From NCBI RefSeq assembly GCF_030499535.1, contig NZ_JASTLB010000001.1, positions 6,820,001-6,884,000 of the forward strand: a stretch of 64,000 bases of DNA, read 5' to 3'. The notes under the pieces are model-generated. The model did not search any database. It was not told where the DNA came from and saw only the letters and a list, made by a program, of their open reading frames with translations. The stretch's first letter is position 1. Every line of letters starts with the position of its first letter. Position numbers and translations under genes: made by a program. The DNA is from Streptomyces sp. TG1A-8. Its GTDB lineage: Bacteria > Actinomycetota > Actinomycetes > Streptomycetales > Streptomycetaceae. This document shows positions 25,470-34,523 of the stretch, piece after piece.

Positions 25470-25830
25470 ATGAAGCGAGCTGTCCGACAGGCGGTCAGAC
25501 AGGAGAAAAGCGCCTCTGAGCAGCGAGAACGAGGATTGCCGAAGTCCTTGTTCCCGCCCCTGCGGAGGCGCTTTCCAAGCGGAGCAGCCCACCGGGTCCC
25601 ACCTGCGTGTCCGTGTCCGGGACCACGGCCGAGCCGTGGTCCCGCAGGCCGGTTCGGTCCTGCTGGTCGAGACGGCCCGCAAGATCGGCCTTGACCGGGC
25701 CGTCTCCGCGGCACTCGCCCCCTGGCACAAGCCGCGGGCCGTCCACGATCCGGGCGAGGTCCTCCTGGACCTCGCGCTGGCGGTCGCGCTCGGCCCGGTG
25801 CCCATCCGACGCGGCACCCGGGCCGCCAAC
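25470..25830 (+). mobile_element. IS1380-family left part with transposase N-terminus
   Basis: AAAGCGCCTC (near 25505) and GAGGCGCTTT (near 25565) form a perfect inverted repeat like the leader hairpin of IS1380-type elements. The transposase frame then reads GRAVVPQAGSVLLVETARKI, GLDRAVSAALAPWHKPRAVH, DPGEVLLDLALAVAL, a typical IS1380 N-terminus, and breaks up after about 80 codons. The matching C-terminus lies 17 kb away at 42735-43061 in the same orientation. The interval 25830-26247 shows nothing further. Confidence 0.65.
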
Positions 25831-26247
25831 ATGCCCATTATCAGCCACGGAAGGCGAAACGGTGCACCGACTCCTCCGGCGGACCGTCATGCAAGATCGA
25901 GGCTGGTGAACCGCGACCGGCAGCACCGGGTCCTCCAAGGACAGGCCCCACGGCCGAGCCCTGCGGACCGTGTCCGCACCCTTGCGTCGCAGCGCGGTCA
26001 CCAGGTGTGCTGGCTGCCCATCCGCATCGCTCCCTGAAACGTAGGCCACCGGTTCGGCGGATCGGGAGACCGGACGATACCGGCACCGCGAACTCGGCAG
26101 CCACGGAGTTTTCGCACCCTGGTCGGCTCCATGACCGGTAATTACGGGACAGCCCCCGGGCAAGCGCTGATTCGGAGCACATGCTCGGCCGAAGGCCGCT
26201 TCCGTGCAAGGCAGTCACCGAACCTGGTGCCCGACAGACCGGGTGCC

Positions 26248-27837
26248 TCAGTCGGGACCGGTCAGGGAGGACTGCACCTGAGGATGGTCGACGAGCCAGT
26301 CCTGGAGTTCCCGGTGACGGAACTGGTAGGCCATGCCAGAGATGCGCAGAAGTCCCGTTTGGTAGGCCTGGTGGAGGAAAGTGCCGAGTCTCCAGGGGAG
26401 TCGGCCTCTGGGGCAACACAGGAACACCAGATAGCGGCGGCCGGCGCCCCCTTGCAGGTACATGCCCCACGTCAGCCCAACCGCCAGCCCGCCCGTTACG
26501 CCGCTCGTCGGCCCGAGTGTTGTCCCGAACGTCAGTCCGCCCGTCAGTGCAGCCCCCAGCATGATCATCAATCCGAATTGGAGATCGTCTCTGACGGGGT
26601 GGCGGGGGTCGGTGGGCGGCGCGATGCTGGTACGCGAGGCGGTGTTTGCCGCGGAATCGGTCAGCCCCAGCATCAGTCCGCTCGTTACAGCGCCGGCCAG
26701 CCCCAAGGCGAGCGCGCCCGCCAGCCCGAACCTCACCGTGCCCGCCAGCCCGCTCGTCAGTGCACCCGCCAGCCCGAGGTCGGCGGGATCCCGGAGGCAG
26801 GCGAGGGTGTCGGGGTGACGTTGCTCGTAGACGGTGACGGCCAGGTTGAGCCGCCACGGGGTGTCCAAGGAGTGGGCCAGGATGCTGTCGGGATCTGTGG
26901 CCAGGGTGTTGTAGACGGGTTGCCAGCGCCGGGGATTGGTGGTGCGGGCGGTGAGGTAGGCGTTGGCCTGGTTGTGATCGACGGGGTCGATTTGGACGCG
27001 GGCGGCCTCGCGCAGGCGTACGTCCACGGCTGCCAGATCCGTGTACTGCGCGGTGCGGCAGGTCAGGATGACCGGCGCGCTGCTGAGGGCGTTCTGGTAG
27101 GCGTTGAGCTGGTCCATGACCCGGGCGGCGCGGCGGCGGCCGACGGGGGTGCCGTCGGGGTCCATCTCGTCCAGGCCGTCCATGACGGGCAGGATCCGAT
27201 GCTGGTCGACCAGGGCGCGGGCATCGGCGGGGGTGATGCCCCGGGCACGGAAGCGTTCGCTGATTTGCTCGGCGATCCACCAGCGCAGCGGTTGCACGGT
27301 GTCCCAGCTGGTGAGTGAGAGACGGACCGGGACTGGATCGGTGTTCGTGCGGGCAGGGTCGGCCAGGACGGCGAGTAGCAGGTGCAGGGCGAGCAGAGTT
27401 TTGCCGGCACCGGGTTCGCCGGTGATGACCAGTCGGGTGGGCTGCAACCGCCGGTAGTAGCGCAGTACATCGCTGAGACGACCCTGGGGCTCGGCGCCGG
27501 ACGCGTTGTTGGCCGGGTCCGGATGGTAACGGAACGCCAGATCGATACGGTGGCCGCCCAGGCCGAGCAGCTGCTGAACTTGGTCCGTCTCGGAAGCGAG
27601 GACCGCCGCCGCCAGGACTCTGGCCTTCGCGTCCAGGTCCGAGGCCGCCTCATCGCGGTCGCCGCGGTAGGCGAACCAGGCCAAGACGGTGCCGGGCGCG
27701 GTGAGCACTACCCCCATGAGGGTGACGGCCATGGACGCCGCATGGAAGTGTTTGGACAGCCACAGTGCCAGCGTCAGGCTCGTGATCAGCGTCCCAAGAA
27801 AGATCAGACCCACGCGGCGCGTACGAGATCTCACCAT
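26248..27837 (-). CDS. Membrane NACHT-domain NTPase
   Basis: A 529-residue NACHT protein. Two N-terminal membrane helices (about 8-55), then a NACHT NTPase with Walker A TRLVITGEPGAGKTLLALHL and Walker B RILPVMDGLDEMDPDG, and a sensor-like PVILTCRTAQY. The middle has Gly/Leu/Ala-rich repeats (LGLAGALTSGLAG, FGLAGALALGLAG, GGLTFGTTLG) that look like closely packed membrane hairpins. It ends in YQFRHRELQDWLVDH, the usual end of Streptomyces NACHT proteins. ATG 27837 has GGGGAGG 9 bp upstream. Roles in signalling or phage defence are known for NACHT proteins; this one is untested. Confidence 0.85.
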   Translation of the reverse strand: MVRSRTRRVGLIFLGTLITSLTLALWLSKHFHAASMAVTLMGVVLTAPGTVLAWFAYRGDRDEAASDLDAKARVLAAAVLASETDQVQQLLGLGGHRIDLAFRYHPDPANNASGAEPQGRLSDVLRYYRRLQPTRLVITGEPGAGKTLLALHLLLAVLADPARTNTDPVPVRLSLTSWDTVQPLRWWIAEQISERFRARGITPADARALVDQHRILPVMDGLDEMDPDGTPVGRRRAARVMDQLNAYQNALSSAPVILTCRTAQYTDLAAVDVRLREAARVQIDPVDHNQANAYLTARTTNPRRWQPVYNTLATDPDSILAHSLDTPWRLNLAVTVYEQRHPDTLACLRDPADLGLAGALTSGLAGTVRFGLAGALALGLAGAVTSGLMLGLTDSAANTASRTSIAPPTDPRHPVRDDLQFGLMIMLGAALTGGLTFGTTLGPTSGVTGGLAVGLTWGMYLQGGAGRRYLVFLCCPRGRLPWRLGTFLHQAYQTGLLRISGMAYQFRHRELQDWLVDHPQVQSSLTGPD

Positions 27838-28045
27838 GGGGGGCATCCTCCCCACACCATGCTGCCCGGTCAGGCACTCACTCCGACTGCCACCGGACCG
27901 TGACGATCCGGAGACAAGTCACGTCGATGAAGGAGCCGGTCCTTCAGGAGTCGTCGAGGACTGCCGCGTCATCGGGTGACAGTCGGGGTTCATGCAGCGA
28001 CTGCTGGGTGAGGGGGCCATGGGGGTTTCGTACTCGACGGGTGTC

Positions 28046-28560
28046 AATTGGGCCGGACGCGCTGCGCCGCAGGCCTGGTGACACACGGCACCCGGACGAG
28101 GTCTTCATCAAAACCCATGGAGAACAGAAGTACCTGTGGCGGGCCGTCGACCAGGACGGCGACGTCCTGGACATCCTCGTGCAGGACCGCCGGGGCAAGG
28201 CCGCGGCCAGGTGATTTCCGCGCAGGCTGATGAAGAGGGCCGGTGCGGTGCCGCGAGTGGTCGTCACCGGCAAGCCCGTTCCTACGGCGCGGCCCACCGC
28301 GAGGGCATGTCTTCGTCGAGCACCGGCAGTCGAGGTACCGAACAACCGGCGGAGAACAGCCACCAGCCAACGAGGCAGCGTGGACGGGCGATGAAAGGCC
28401 GGGCGCTCCGTGGGCGCAGCACAGCGGTCTCCATCCGCGTCCAGTGGAATCTCACCCCACTTCCGGCCCGCCGCCTGGTGCCCGCACCCGAATGTCGAGC
28501 CGGGACGACCAGCCGCTTCGCGATCGGGGAGTAGATCAACGGCGTCACCAGCCCGGCCAC
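28046..28560 (+). mobile_element. IS6-family remnant, copy 3
   Basis: Plus frames read HPDEVFIKTHGEQKYLWRAV, DQDGDVLDILVQDRRGKAAA, a stop, then RAGAVPRVVVTGKPVPTA, and further degraded text (GAAQRSPSASSGISPHFRP). These match the IS6 transposase core, with an in-frame TGA and several shifts. The 5' third and both ends are absent. No gene was found between it and 28721 or between 27838 and 28045. Confidence 0.7.
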
Positions 28561-28721
28561 CGGGCCGTGAGCGCACAGCCGGGACCCGGCTCCACCACGC
28601 CCCGGCACACCGTCGGCCCACACACGCCCGACAACGTGACAATGCCGTCCCGCCGCTTCTGTACGGGGCCGGGAGGTGCGGGAAGAAGGTACCGGGCGCG
28701 CCGGGGACGGGAGGGACGCGG

Positions 28722-30194
28722 TCACAGCCACGTGTGGACCACGGCGGCGGCCTCGTCGAAGCCGACGCGTTCGGTCAGCTGCCGTTCCGCGGGGATGTAC
28801 GAGTGGCGGAACAGGTCGTAGACACCGCTGGAGCCGACCGACAGCAGGTCCTTGACCGGCGCGTTCAGCACCGACTTCACGTACTGTTCGGACACCCCGC
28901 CCTGGCTGAAGACGTCGGCGGCGTACAGGGTGCGGACCTTCGCGCCGGCGCGTGCGAAGAACATGGGCGTGCCCGCGATCATGCCCCCGGTGTCGATGCC
29001 CGCCACGAGGTCGGCTTCGGACGGCTGGCCGTGCCGCCGTAGCAGATCGGTCCAGCCGTCCCTCAGCCGGGTGGTGTAGACGAGGGAGCCGGGGCCCACC
29101 AGGGGCTTGACGCCGGCGTGGAGCAGGACGCTCACGCAGAGCGCCACGGACGGGATGATCTCCTCACGTCGCAGGTGGTCGCAGAGGGCCGCGCGCTCCA
29201 GCGGCACCCTGAGATCGCGGAACCGGGCGTCGGCGGGTACGAGGTCCGGTCCCTCGACGTACATCCTGAGCAGTTGCCGCCGGCCGGGGCGCCGGCGCCA
29301 GAAGAAGTGCGTGCCCTTGCCGGCGGCCTCGTCCCAGGCGACCGTGATGCCGCGGAAGGCGTCCAGGACCCGGCCGCGGAAGGAGGCGTCGAGGAGCGCG
29401 GCGGAGAGGGCGTTGTCCTCCGGGAGCAGGTCGAGCAGGCACTCACGCGTGACGTCCTCCATCGTGGCGTACAGCAGCTCGGGGAGTCGCGGTCGCAGCG
29501 CGGGTGAGAACAGCAGCGGCCAGGTCGCCCGTAGGGCGACGGCGAGCTGGTCGCGGTGCCGGTGGGTGTGCGCGTGGTCGAGGCCGTTCAGGGTGGCCTG
29601 GTACCCGGTGAGGAACTCCTGCTCGTCGGGGCCGAAACGGCTCCAGCGCTTGAGGGCGCGCAGCCGCTCCACGAAGTCGAACGGCCGCACGGGAGCGTAG
29701 TACATCGCGTCCCGGTGTTCCTTGGCGGCGAAGTACGCGACCGTTTCCCCCCGGTACCGGAAGCCGCCGCGCATGTAGTGGTTGCCGGGGGCCACGTTGC
29801 TGCACGACAGCGTGATGACGGGGCGCCGGGGGCCCGCTCCGGTCAGGCGGTCCGCGTTCGCGATGATGTTCGTGCCCAGCAGCAGCGGGTGGTTGAGCAA
29901 CTGGTGGTGGTCGACGATGTTCACGGCCCGCACGTCGGCGGCGGTAACCGGGTTGGCCGGCGCGGCCGGGCCGAACGCCTGGGCCAGGACGCGGCCGACC
30001 GCCGCCGCGAACCGTCCCTGCCGCGCGGCGTGCACCGGGTCGACGTGTGCCGGGTGCAGTTCGGCCGCGTACTCGCCCAGGCTCGCCCCGATCTCGAAGT
30101 ACGGTGCCATGCTCGGCACGTACCGCCGGATCTGCCCGACGATCTCGTCGAGGCTCGCCCGTACCTGCTTCTCGTCCATGTCCGCCTTCGTCAT
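28722..30194 (-). CDS. 490-aa protein of unknown family coupled to HypF
   Basis: ATG 30194 overlaps the hypF stop by ATGA, so it is the last gene of the HDO-hypE-hypF operon. The soluble product has no recognised domain. Notable segments are NIVDHHQLLNHPLLLGTNII, ITLSCSNVAPGNHYMRGGFR, LNGLDHAHTHRHRDQL, GKGTHFFWRRRPGRRQLLRM and VAGIDTGGMIAGTPMFFARA. The clustered His (DHAHTHRH) and the HHQ and SCSN stretches look like catalytic or metal-binding sites. Codon use is normal and the frame intact. It could be the enzyme that uses the HypE/HypF product; that is inference only. Confidence 0.85.
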   Translation of the reverse strand: MTKADMDEKQVRASLDEIVGQIRRYVPSMAPYFEIGASLGEYAAELHPAHVDPVHAARQGRFAAAVGRVLAQAFGPAAPANPVTAADVRAVNIVDHHQLLNHPLLLGTNIIANADRLTGAGPRRPVITLSCSNVAPGNHYMRGGFRYRGETVAYFAAKEHRDAMYYAPVRPFDFVERLRALKRWSRFGPDEQEFLTGYQATLNGLDHAHTHRHRDQLAVALRATWPLLFSPALRPRLPELLYATMEDVTRECLLDLLPEDNALSAALLDASFRGRVLDAFRGITVAWDEAAGKGTHFFWRRRPGRRQLLRMYVEGPDLVPADARFRDLRVPLERAALCDHLRREEIIPSVALCVSVLLHAGVKPLVGPGSLVYTTRLRDGWTDLLRRHGQPSEADLVAGIDTGGMIAGTPMFFARAGAKVRTLYAADVFSQGGVSEQYVKSVLNAPVKDLLSVGSSGVYDLFRHSYIPAERQLTERVGFDEAAAVVHTWL

Positions 30195-32497
30195 GCGGAG
30201 GCACGGGCCCGGGCGGCGGCGACCATCGCCTGACCGACCGAAACGCCCCCGTCGTTCGTGGGGATCCGGCTGTGGGTGTGCACCCGCAGGCCGGCCCCGG
30301 TCAGTTCCTGCTCACACCGGATCAGCAAGTGCTGGTTCAGGAAGACGCCGCCGCTGAGGACGACGTCCCGGATCCCGCTGTCCCGGGACAGGCGGAGACA
30401 CACCTCGACCACCGCGTGCACCACGCTCTCGTGGAAGGTGCGGCTCACCTGTGCCGCGCTCAGTCTACGGTCGCCCACGTCCGCCAGAAGGCCTTCCAGC
30501 CACGGTCGGTGGTCGACGACGAGCCGGTCGTCCTCCTCCCGCAGACGCAGCGGCCACGGGGCCGCCGAGCTGTGGTCCCAGGCGATCAGCTGCTCGAGTT
30601 CGATGGCTGCCTGGCCCTCGTACCCGACCTCCTCGCAGACGCCGAGCAACGCCGCGTAGGCGTCGAACAGGCGGCCCATGCTGGACGTCTCGGGAGCGTT
30701 GATGCCGCGCTCGGTCATCTTCACCAGCACCTCGACCTCGAAGGGGTCGCGACGGCTCAGCAGGTCGAGCCCGAGGTCCGCCATGTCAGCGCCGAAGTGC
30801 TGGGCCAGCAGGGCGATCGCGACCCGGGCGGGTTCCCGCACGGCCCTGTCGCCACCGGGCAGCCGGAAACGGGCCAGGTGCCCCCGTCGTTCGAAGCCCC
30901 GGTAGTCGCCGATGAGGAACTCGCCTCCCCAGACGGTCCCGTCCAGGCCGTATCCGGTGCCGTCGAAGATGACACCCAGGACGGGTCTGTCCAGCCCGTT
31001 GTCCGCCATGCACGATGCCATGTGGGCGTGGTGGTGCTGGACGGCGACGGTGTCCACGGCGCAGGAGCGGGCGTAGCGCGTGCTGTGGAAGTCGGGGTGC
31101 AGGTCGTGCGCGACGTACGCCGGCGTGACGCCGAAGATGTCCCGCAGGTGGTCGATGGTGTCCGCGAAGAAGCGCTGGTTGCCCGGTGACTTCAGGTCGC
31201 CGATGTGCTGGCTGGGGTACAGGGAGTCGCCACTGCCGAGGCAGACGGTGTTCTTCAGTTCGGCGCCCACCGCGAGCACGGGGGGCAGCGGGAACGGCGC
31301 GGGGACGGGGTCGGGGGCGTAGCCCCGGGCCCGGCGGATGAAGGTGACCTTGGGCTCGGTCGTGCTGTGCACGACGCGCGCGATGGAGTCGTCGACGCGC
31401 ATGTGGACGTCCCTGTCGTGGACGAGGAAGGCGTCGGCGAGGCCCCGCAGCGCGCCCAGTGCCTCCTCCTCGGTACGGGCCATGGGCTCGTCGGGGGCGT
31501 TGGCGCTGGTCGCGATGAGGACGGGCGCGACGGCGTCGAGGAGGAGGTGCTGCAGCGGTGTGGCCGGCAGCATGAAGCCGAGGGTCGGCGAGCCGGGGGC
31601 GACGTCCGGGGACAGCATCGTGTCCGGACGGGCCCTGAGCAGCACGATGGGGCGTCCGGGCGACTCCAGCAGCCGACGTTCCTCGTCGTTCAGCACGGCG
31701 TGGCGGGTGACGGTCGAGGCGTCCCGCGCGAGGAGGGCGAAGGGCTTGGCGCTGCGTTCCTTGCGGGCGCGCAGCTCGGTCACGACGGCCGCCTGGGACG
31801 GGTCGGCCATCAGCTGGTAGCCGCCCAGGGCCTTCACCGCGAGGATGCGTCCGTCCCGGAGCATCGCCGCCGCGGCGGTTACGGGATCCTCGCCGGACGC
31901 GGTGCCGTCCGGCAGCAGCAGGCGGACCCGTGGTCCGCACGTCCAGCAGGCGTTGGGCTGGGCGTGGAAGCGGCGGTCGGCGGGGTCCTCGTACTCGGCG
32001 CGGCACCGGGCGCACATGGTGAACGGAGCCATGGTGGTCCGGGGACGGTCGTAGGGGAGGCCGTGGATGATGCTGTAGCGCGGTCCGCAGTTGGTGCAGT
32101 TGATCAGCGGGTAGCGGTGGCGGGGGTCGCCCGGGTCGAACAGTTCCCGGACGCAGTCGCCGCAGACGTGGCTGTCCGGAGTGACCAGGGCTCCCGTGGC
32201 GCCGTCCGAGCGACTGTGCCGGATGGTGAAGGAGGCGGTCCAGTCGCCCACCGGTTCCTCGGAGAGCAGCGCGCACGAGTCGATGCGCGCCAGTTCGGGC
32301 AGGTGCTCGGGCAGGCTCTCCGTGAACCGTTCCGCCGCCCGCCGCGGCCCCTCGACCAGGATGGTGACGCCGCGGGTGTCGTTGAGCACCCAGCCGCCCA
32401 GCATCAGCCGGGTGGCCAGGCGGTACACGTACGGTCGGAAGCCGACTCCCTGTACGAACCCGGTCACCCGGAGGGTCCGGCGCACACCCGCGGCCAT
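30191..32497 (-). CDS. hypF: HypF carbamoyltransferase
   Basis: A 768-residue, full-length HypF. The N-terminal acylphosphatase domain has FVQGVGFRP (Arg21) and Asn39. Four CxxC pairs (112/115, 134/137, 162/165, 184/187) form two zinc fingers. A YrdC-like domain (about 200-385) includes ILAVKALGGYQLM and IVLLRARPDT. The C-terminal Kae1-like domain has VQHHHAHMASCMADN and DVVLSGGVFLNQHLL. It carbamoylates the HypE C-terminal cysteine from carbamoyl phosphate and ATP. ATG 32497 overlaps the hypE stop by one base. All signature residues are present, so it should be active, yet no hydrogenase genes are nearby. Confidence 0.95.
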   Translation of the reverse strand: MAAGVRRTLRVTGFVQGVGFRPYVYRLATRLMLGGWVLNDTRGVTILVEGPRRAAERFTESLPEHLPELARIDSCALLSEEPVGDWTASFTIRHSRSDGATGALVTPDSHVCGDCVRELFDPGDPRHRYPLINCTNCGPRYSIIHGLPYDRPRTTMAPFTMCARCRAEYEDPADRRFHAQPNACWTCGPRVRLLLPDGTASGEDPVTAAAAMLRDGRILAVKALGGYQLMADPSQAAVVTELRARKERSAKPFALLARDASTVTRHAVLNDEERRLLESPGRPIVLLRARPDTMLSPDVAPGSPTLGFMLPATPLQHLLLDAVAPVLIATSANAPDEPMARTEEEALGALRGLADAFLVHDRDVHMRVDDSIARVVHSTTEPKVTFIRRARGYAPDPVPAPFPLPPVLAVGAELKNTVCLGSGDSLYPSQHIGDLKSPGNQRFFADTIDHLRDIFGVTPAYVAHDLHPDFHSTRYARSCAVDTVAVQHHHAHMASCMADNGLDRPVLGVIFDGTGYGLDGTVWGGEFLIGDYRGFERRGHLARFRLPGGDRAVREPARVAIALLAQHFGADMADLGLDLLSRRDPFEVEVLVKMTERGINAPETSSMGRLFDAYAALLGVCEEVGYEGQAAIELEQLIAWDHSSAAPWPLRLREEDDRLVVDHRPWLEGLLADVGDRRLSAAQVSRTFHESVVHAVVEVCLRLSRDSGIRDVVLSGGVFLNQHLLIRCEQELTGAGLRVHTHSRIPTNDGGVSVGQAMVAAARARASA

Positions 32498-33507
32498 CAG
32501 CACAGCCTCGGCAACTGGGCGCCGTACAGCAGGTCCACGGGACGGACCCTGCCGTCCGTGCCGGTCATGGCCACGGTCCCCGGCTCTCCGGCGACGACCT
32601 CCCCCACGACCGCGGCCCGTGCGCACGGCGGGTGGGACCGCAGTGCCGCCAGTGCCGCGTCCGCGCGGTCCGCCGCCACGACCAGGCAGAGGTTGCCCTC
32701 GTTGGCGAGGTACATCACGTCGACGCCGAGCATGTCGGCGGCCATGGCCGTCTCCGGCCGCACCGGCAGGGCCGGTTCGTCCAGGAGGAGGGAGACCGAC
32801 GACGCCTGGGCGAACTCGTTGACGACCGTTCCGAGACCGCCCCGGGTGATGTCGCGCACGCAGCGCACGCCGTCGCCGCACGCGTCGAGCACGTCGGCGA
32901 CGACGTGGCTGAGCACCGCGCAGTCGCTGTGCACGCGCTGCTCGAAGCCCAGGCCCTCCCTGAGGGAGAGGATGTGGATGCTGTGGTCTCCGAGGTGGCC
33001 GGTGACGATGACGCGGTCGCCCCACCGCAGGTTCCGGCTGGACAGCACGAAGGGACGTTCGAGCAGTCCGACACCGGTGGTGTTCAGGAAGATCCCGTCG
33101 GCCTCCCCGCGCCGGACGACCTTCGTGTCGCCGGCGACGATCTTCACGTCCGCAGCCCGGGCGGTGTCCCTGACGGACCGCAGGATGCGGCGGAAGTCGT
33201 CGAGGGGGAAGCCTTCCTCCAGGACGACGGCGAGGGTGAGGAACAGCGGCCGGGCACCGCTGACCGCGAGGTCGTTGACCGTGCCGGCGACCGCGATCTT
33301 GCCGATGTCGCCGTTGCCGAAGAAGACGGGGTCCACGACGAACGAGTCGGTGGTCATGGCTATCCGGGTCCCGGACAGTTCCAGCAGGGCGCTGTCCTCC
33401 ATTTGTCCGACGTAGGTGTCGCCGAGGATCGCGGCGATCGTGTCCGTGATGAGTTCCTGACTCATCCCGCCGCCGGCTCCGTGGTCCAGGAGCACCTTCT
33501 CTGTCAC
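32497..33507 (-). CDS. hypE: HypE thiocarboxamide dehydratase
   Basis: A 336-residue PurM/AIR-synthase-like protein. LLDHGAGGGMSQELI at the start, ALLELSGTRIAMTTDSFVVD, GDIGKIAVAGTVNDLAVSGA and VAGDTKVVRRGEADGIF are HypE landmarks. It ends in QLPRLC, the conserved C-terminal PRxC tail whose cysteine is carbamoylated by HypF and dehydrated with ATP to a thiocyanate. The retained terminal Cys argues for catalytic use. It starts 34 bp after the diiron protein gene and abuts hypF. Confidence 0.95.
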   Translation of the reverse strand: MTEKVLLDHGAGGGMSQELITDTIAAILGDTYVGQMEDSALLELSGTRIAMTTDSFVVDPVFFGNGDIGKIAVAGTVNDLAVSGARPLFLTLAVVLEEGFPLDDFRRILRSVRDTARAADVKIVAGDTKVVRRGEADGIFLNTTGVGLLERPFVLSSRNLRWGDRVIVTGHLGDHSIHILSLREGLGFEQRVHSDCAVLSHVVADVLDACGDGVRCVRDITRGGLGTVVNEFAQASSVSLLLDEPALPVRPETAMAADMLGVDVMYLANEGNLCLVVAADRADAALAALRSHPPCARAAVVGEVVAGEPGTVAMTGTDGRVRPVDLLYGAQLPRLC

Positions 33508-33541
33508 GCGCGTGGCCTCTCCGCTCGGCGTGGGGATGGGG

Positions 33542-34258
33542 TCAGGCAGGGGTACCGACGCGCTCCGGCATGGCCTTTTCCAGCAGGGCGTCCCACCACA
33601 CCCGCATCACCTCGATGGCGTCCAGGGCTCCCCGGCGGACCCGCTCGCGGTCGATGGCCTCGCCCTCGGGGAACTCCTGGCCGCTCTGGTCGAGGTCGAC
33701 GAAGGCGGCGAGGCCGTCCTTGTGCCCCTGCTCGATGCCGTCGTCGAGGTGGATGTCGTGGAACCGCTTGATGAGGCTGCCCTCGTAGGCGTGGCCGCGG
33801 CGCTCGCTGATCTCGCGGCAGATCTCGAAGAAGGTCTCGTGTTCGAAGATCGCCGCGGTCTCGGTCGCGTAGAGGGCGCCGAGGGAGCGGGACGGGTCCG
33901 GTGAGCACAGGTCCGCCACGTCGGACAGGAACGCCGTGGTCGCCGGGAACTCCACGCGCCGGTCCATGTCGGTCCCGACGTCGAGCATGCCCTGCTTGTA
34001 CATCGGGGCGTGGCCGTCCTCCTCGTCCACGTTGCGCTGCAGTTCGGCGGACACCCCGTGTTCGGCGAGCTTCTTGGTGCACTCCACGGCGGTCAGGAGG
34101 AGGTCCTTGTTGGCGAAGGAGAACTGGTAGTGCTCCATGACCAGCCATTCCAGGGTTTCCGTGTCGAGGCTGGAAAGACTGTCGAGGATCTTGGTCTTCA
34201 CCGCGCTGGTGAACGCGTCGTTCACGGCGTCGATCTGGGCTGACAGACGCTCGGACAT
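33542..34258 (-). CDS. Haem-oxygenase-like diiron oxidase/oxygenase (HDO)
   Basis: A 238-residue all-helical protein of the TenA/CADD-like HDO fold. Likely metal ligands are in MEHYQFS, NVDEEDGHAPMY, ATETAAIFEHETFF and RFHDIHLDDGIEQGH, the E-H-E-H-D-H pattern of diiron HDOs. Characterised members N-oxygenate amines, cleave C-C bonds or form nitriles from amino acids. ATG 34258 has AGAGGTG upstream; a longer frame to 34420 would pass through the control region. It is first in the leftward operon, directly before hypE. Confidence 0.8.
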   Translation of the reverse strand: MSERLSAQIDAVNDAFTSAVKTKILDSLSSLDTETLEWLVMEHYQFSFANKDLLLTAVECTKKLAEHGVSAELQRNVDEEDGHAPMYKQGMLDVGTDMDRRVEFPATTAFLSDVADLCSPDPSRSLGALYATETAAIFEHETFFEICREISERRGHAYEGSLIKRFHDIHLDDGIEQGHKDGLAAFVDLDQSGQEFPEGEAIDRERVRRGALDAIEVMRVWWDALLEKAMPERVGTPA

Positions 34259-34371
34259 GCTGCACCTCTGGTGGATTGAGGGAAGGGCACGGGATCGCGC
34301 CCCGATGAGCCCGCCGAGTCCGGCAGTTGGGCGCGACAGCACAGAAGTCGTGCGAGCCGAGGCGAGACTAG

Positions 34372-34463
34372 TCATACGCATGACCGTGCCGCAAGGGTCG
34401 GATTGCTCCTGTTCTCCCACGGCACTTCATGCGTTACAGTCGGGCTCGCTCATACGCATGACC
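34372..34463. promoter_or_regulatory. Repeated LacI-type operator in the divergent control region
   Basis: The exact 14-mer TCATACGCATGACC occurs at 34372-34385 and 34450-34463, and a third related site TCATGCGTTACA begins at 34427. Each has the form TCATnC|GnATGA, a dyad with central CG like LacI-family operators. They lie between the divergent HDO-hypEF and hydrolase operons. The LacI regulator at 39622-40641 is the obvious candidate binder. Confidence 0.6.
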
Positions 34464-34523
34464 AGCAAGCGTCCCGGGCGCCGGCAATGGGCGGGCGCCC
34501 CTTCTCCACGGGCGGAAGTGAGC

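Noticed and set aside
30191..33507. Standard hydrogenase maturation locus
   Set aside because: Only hypE and hypF are present. No hypA, B, C or D and no hydrogenase subunit lies within the window on either side.
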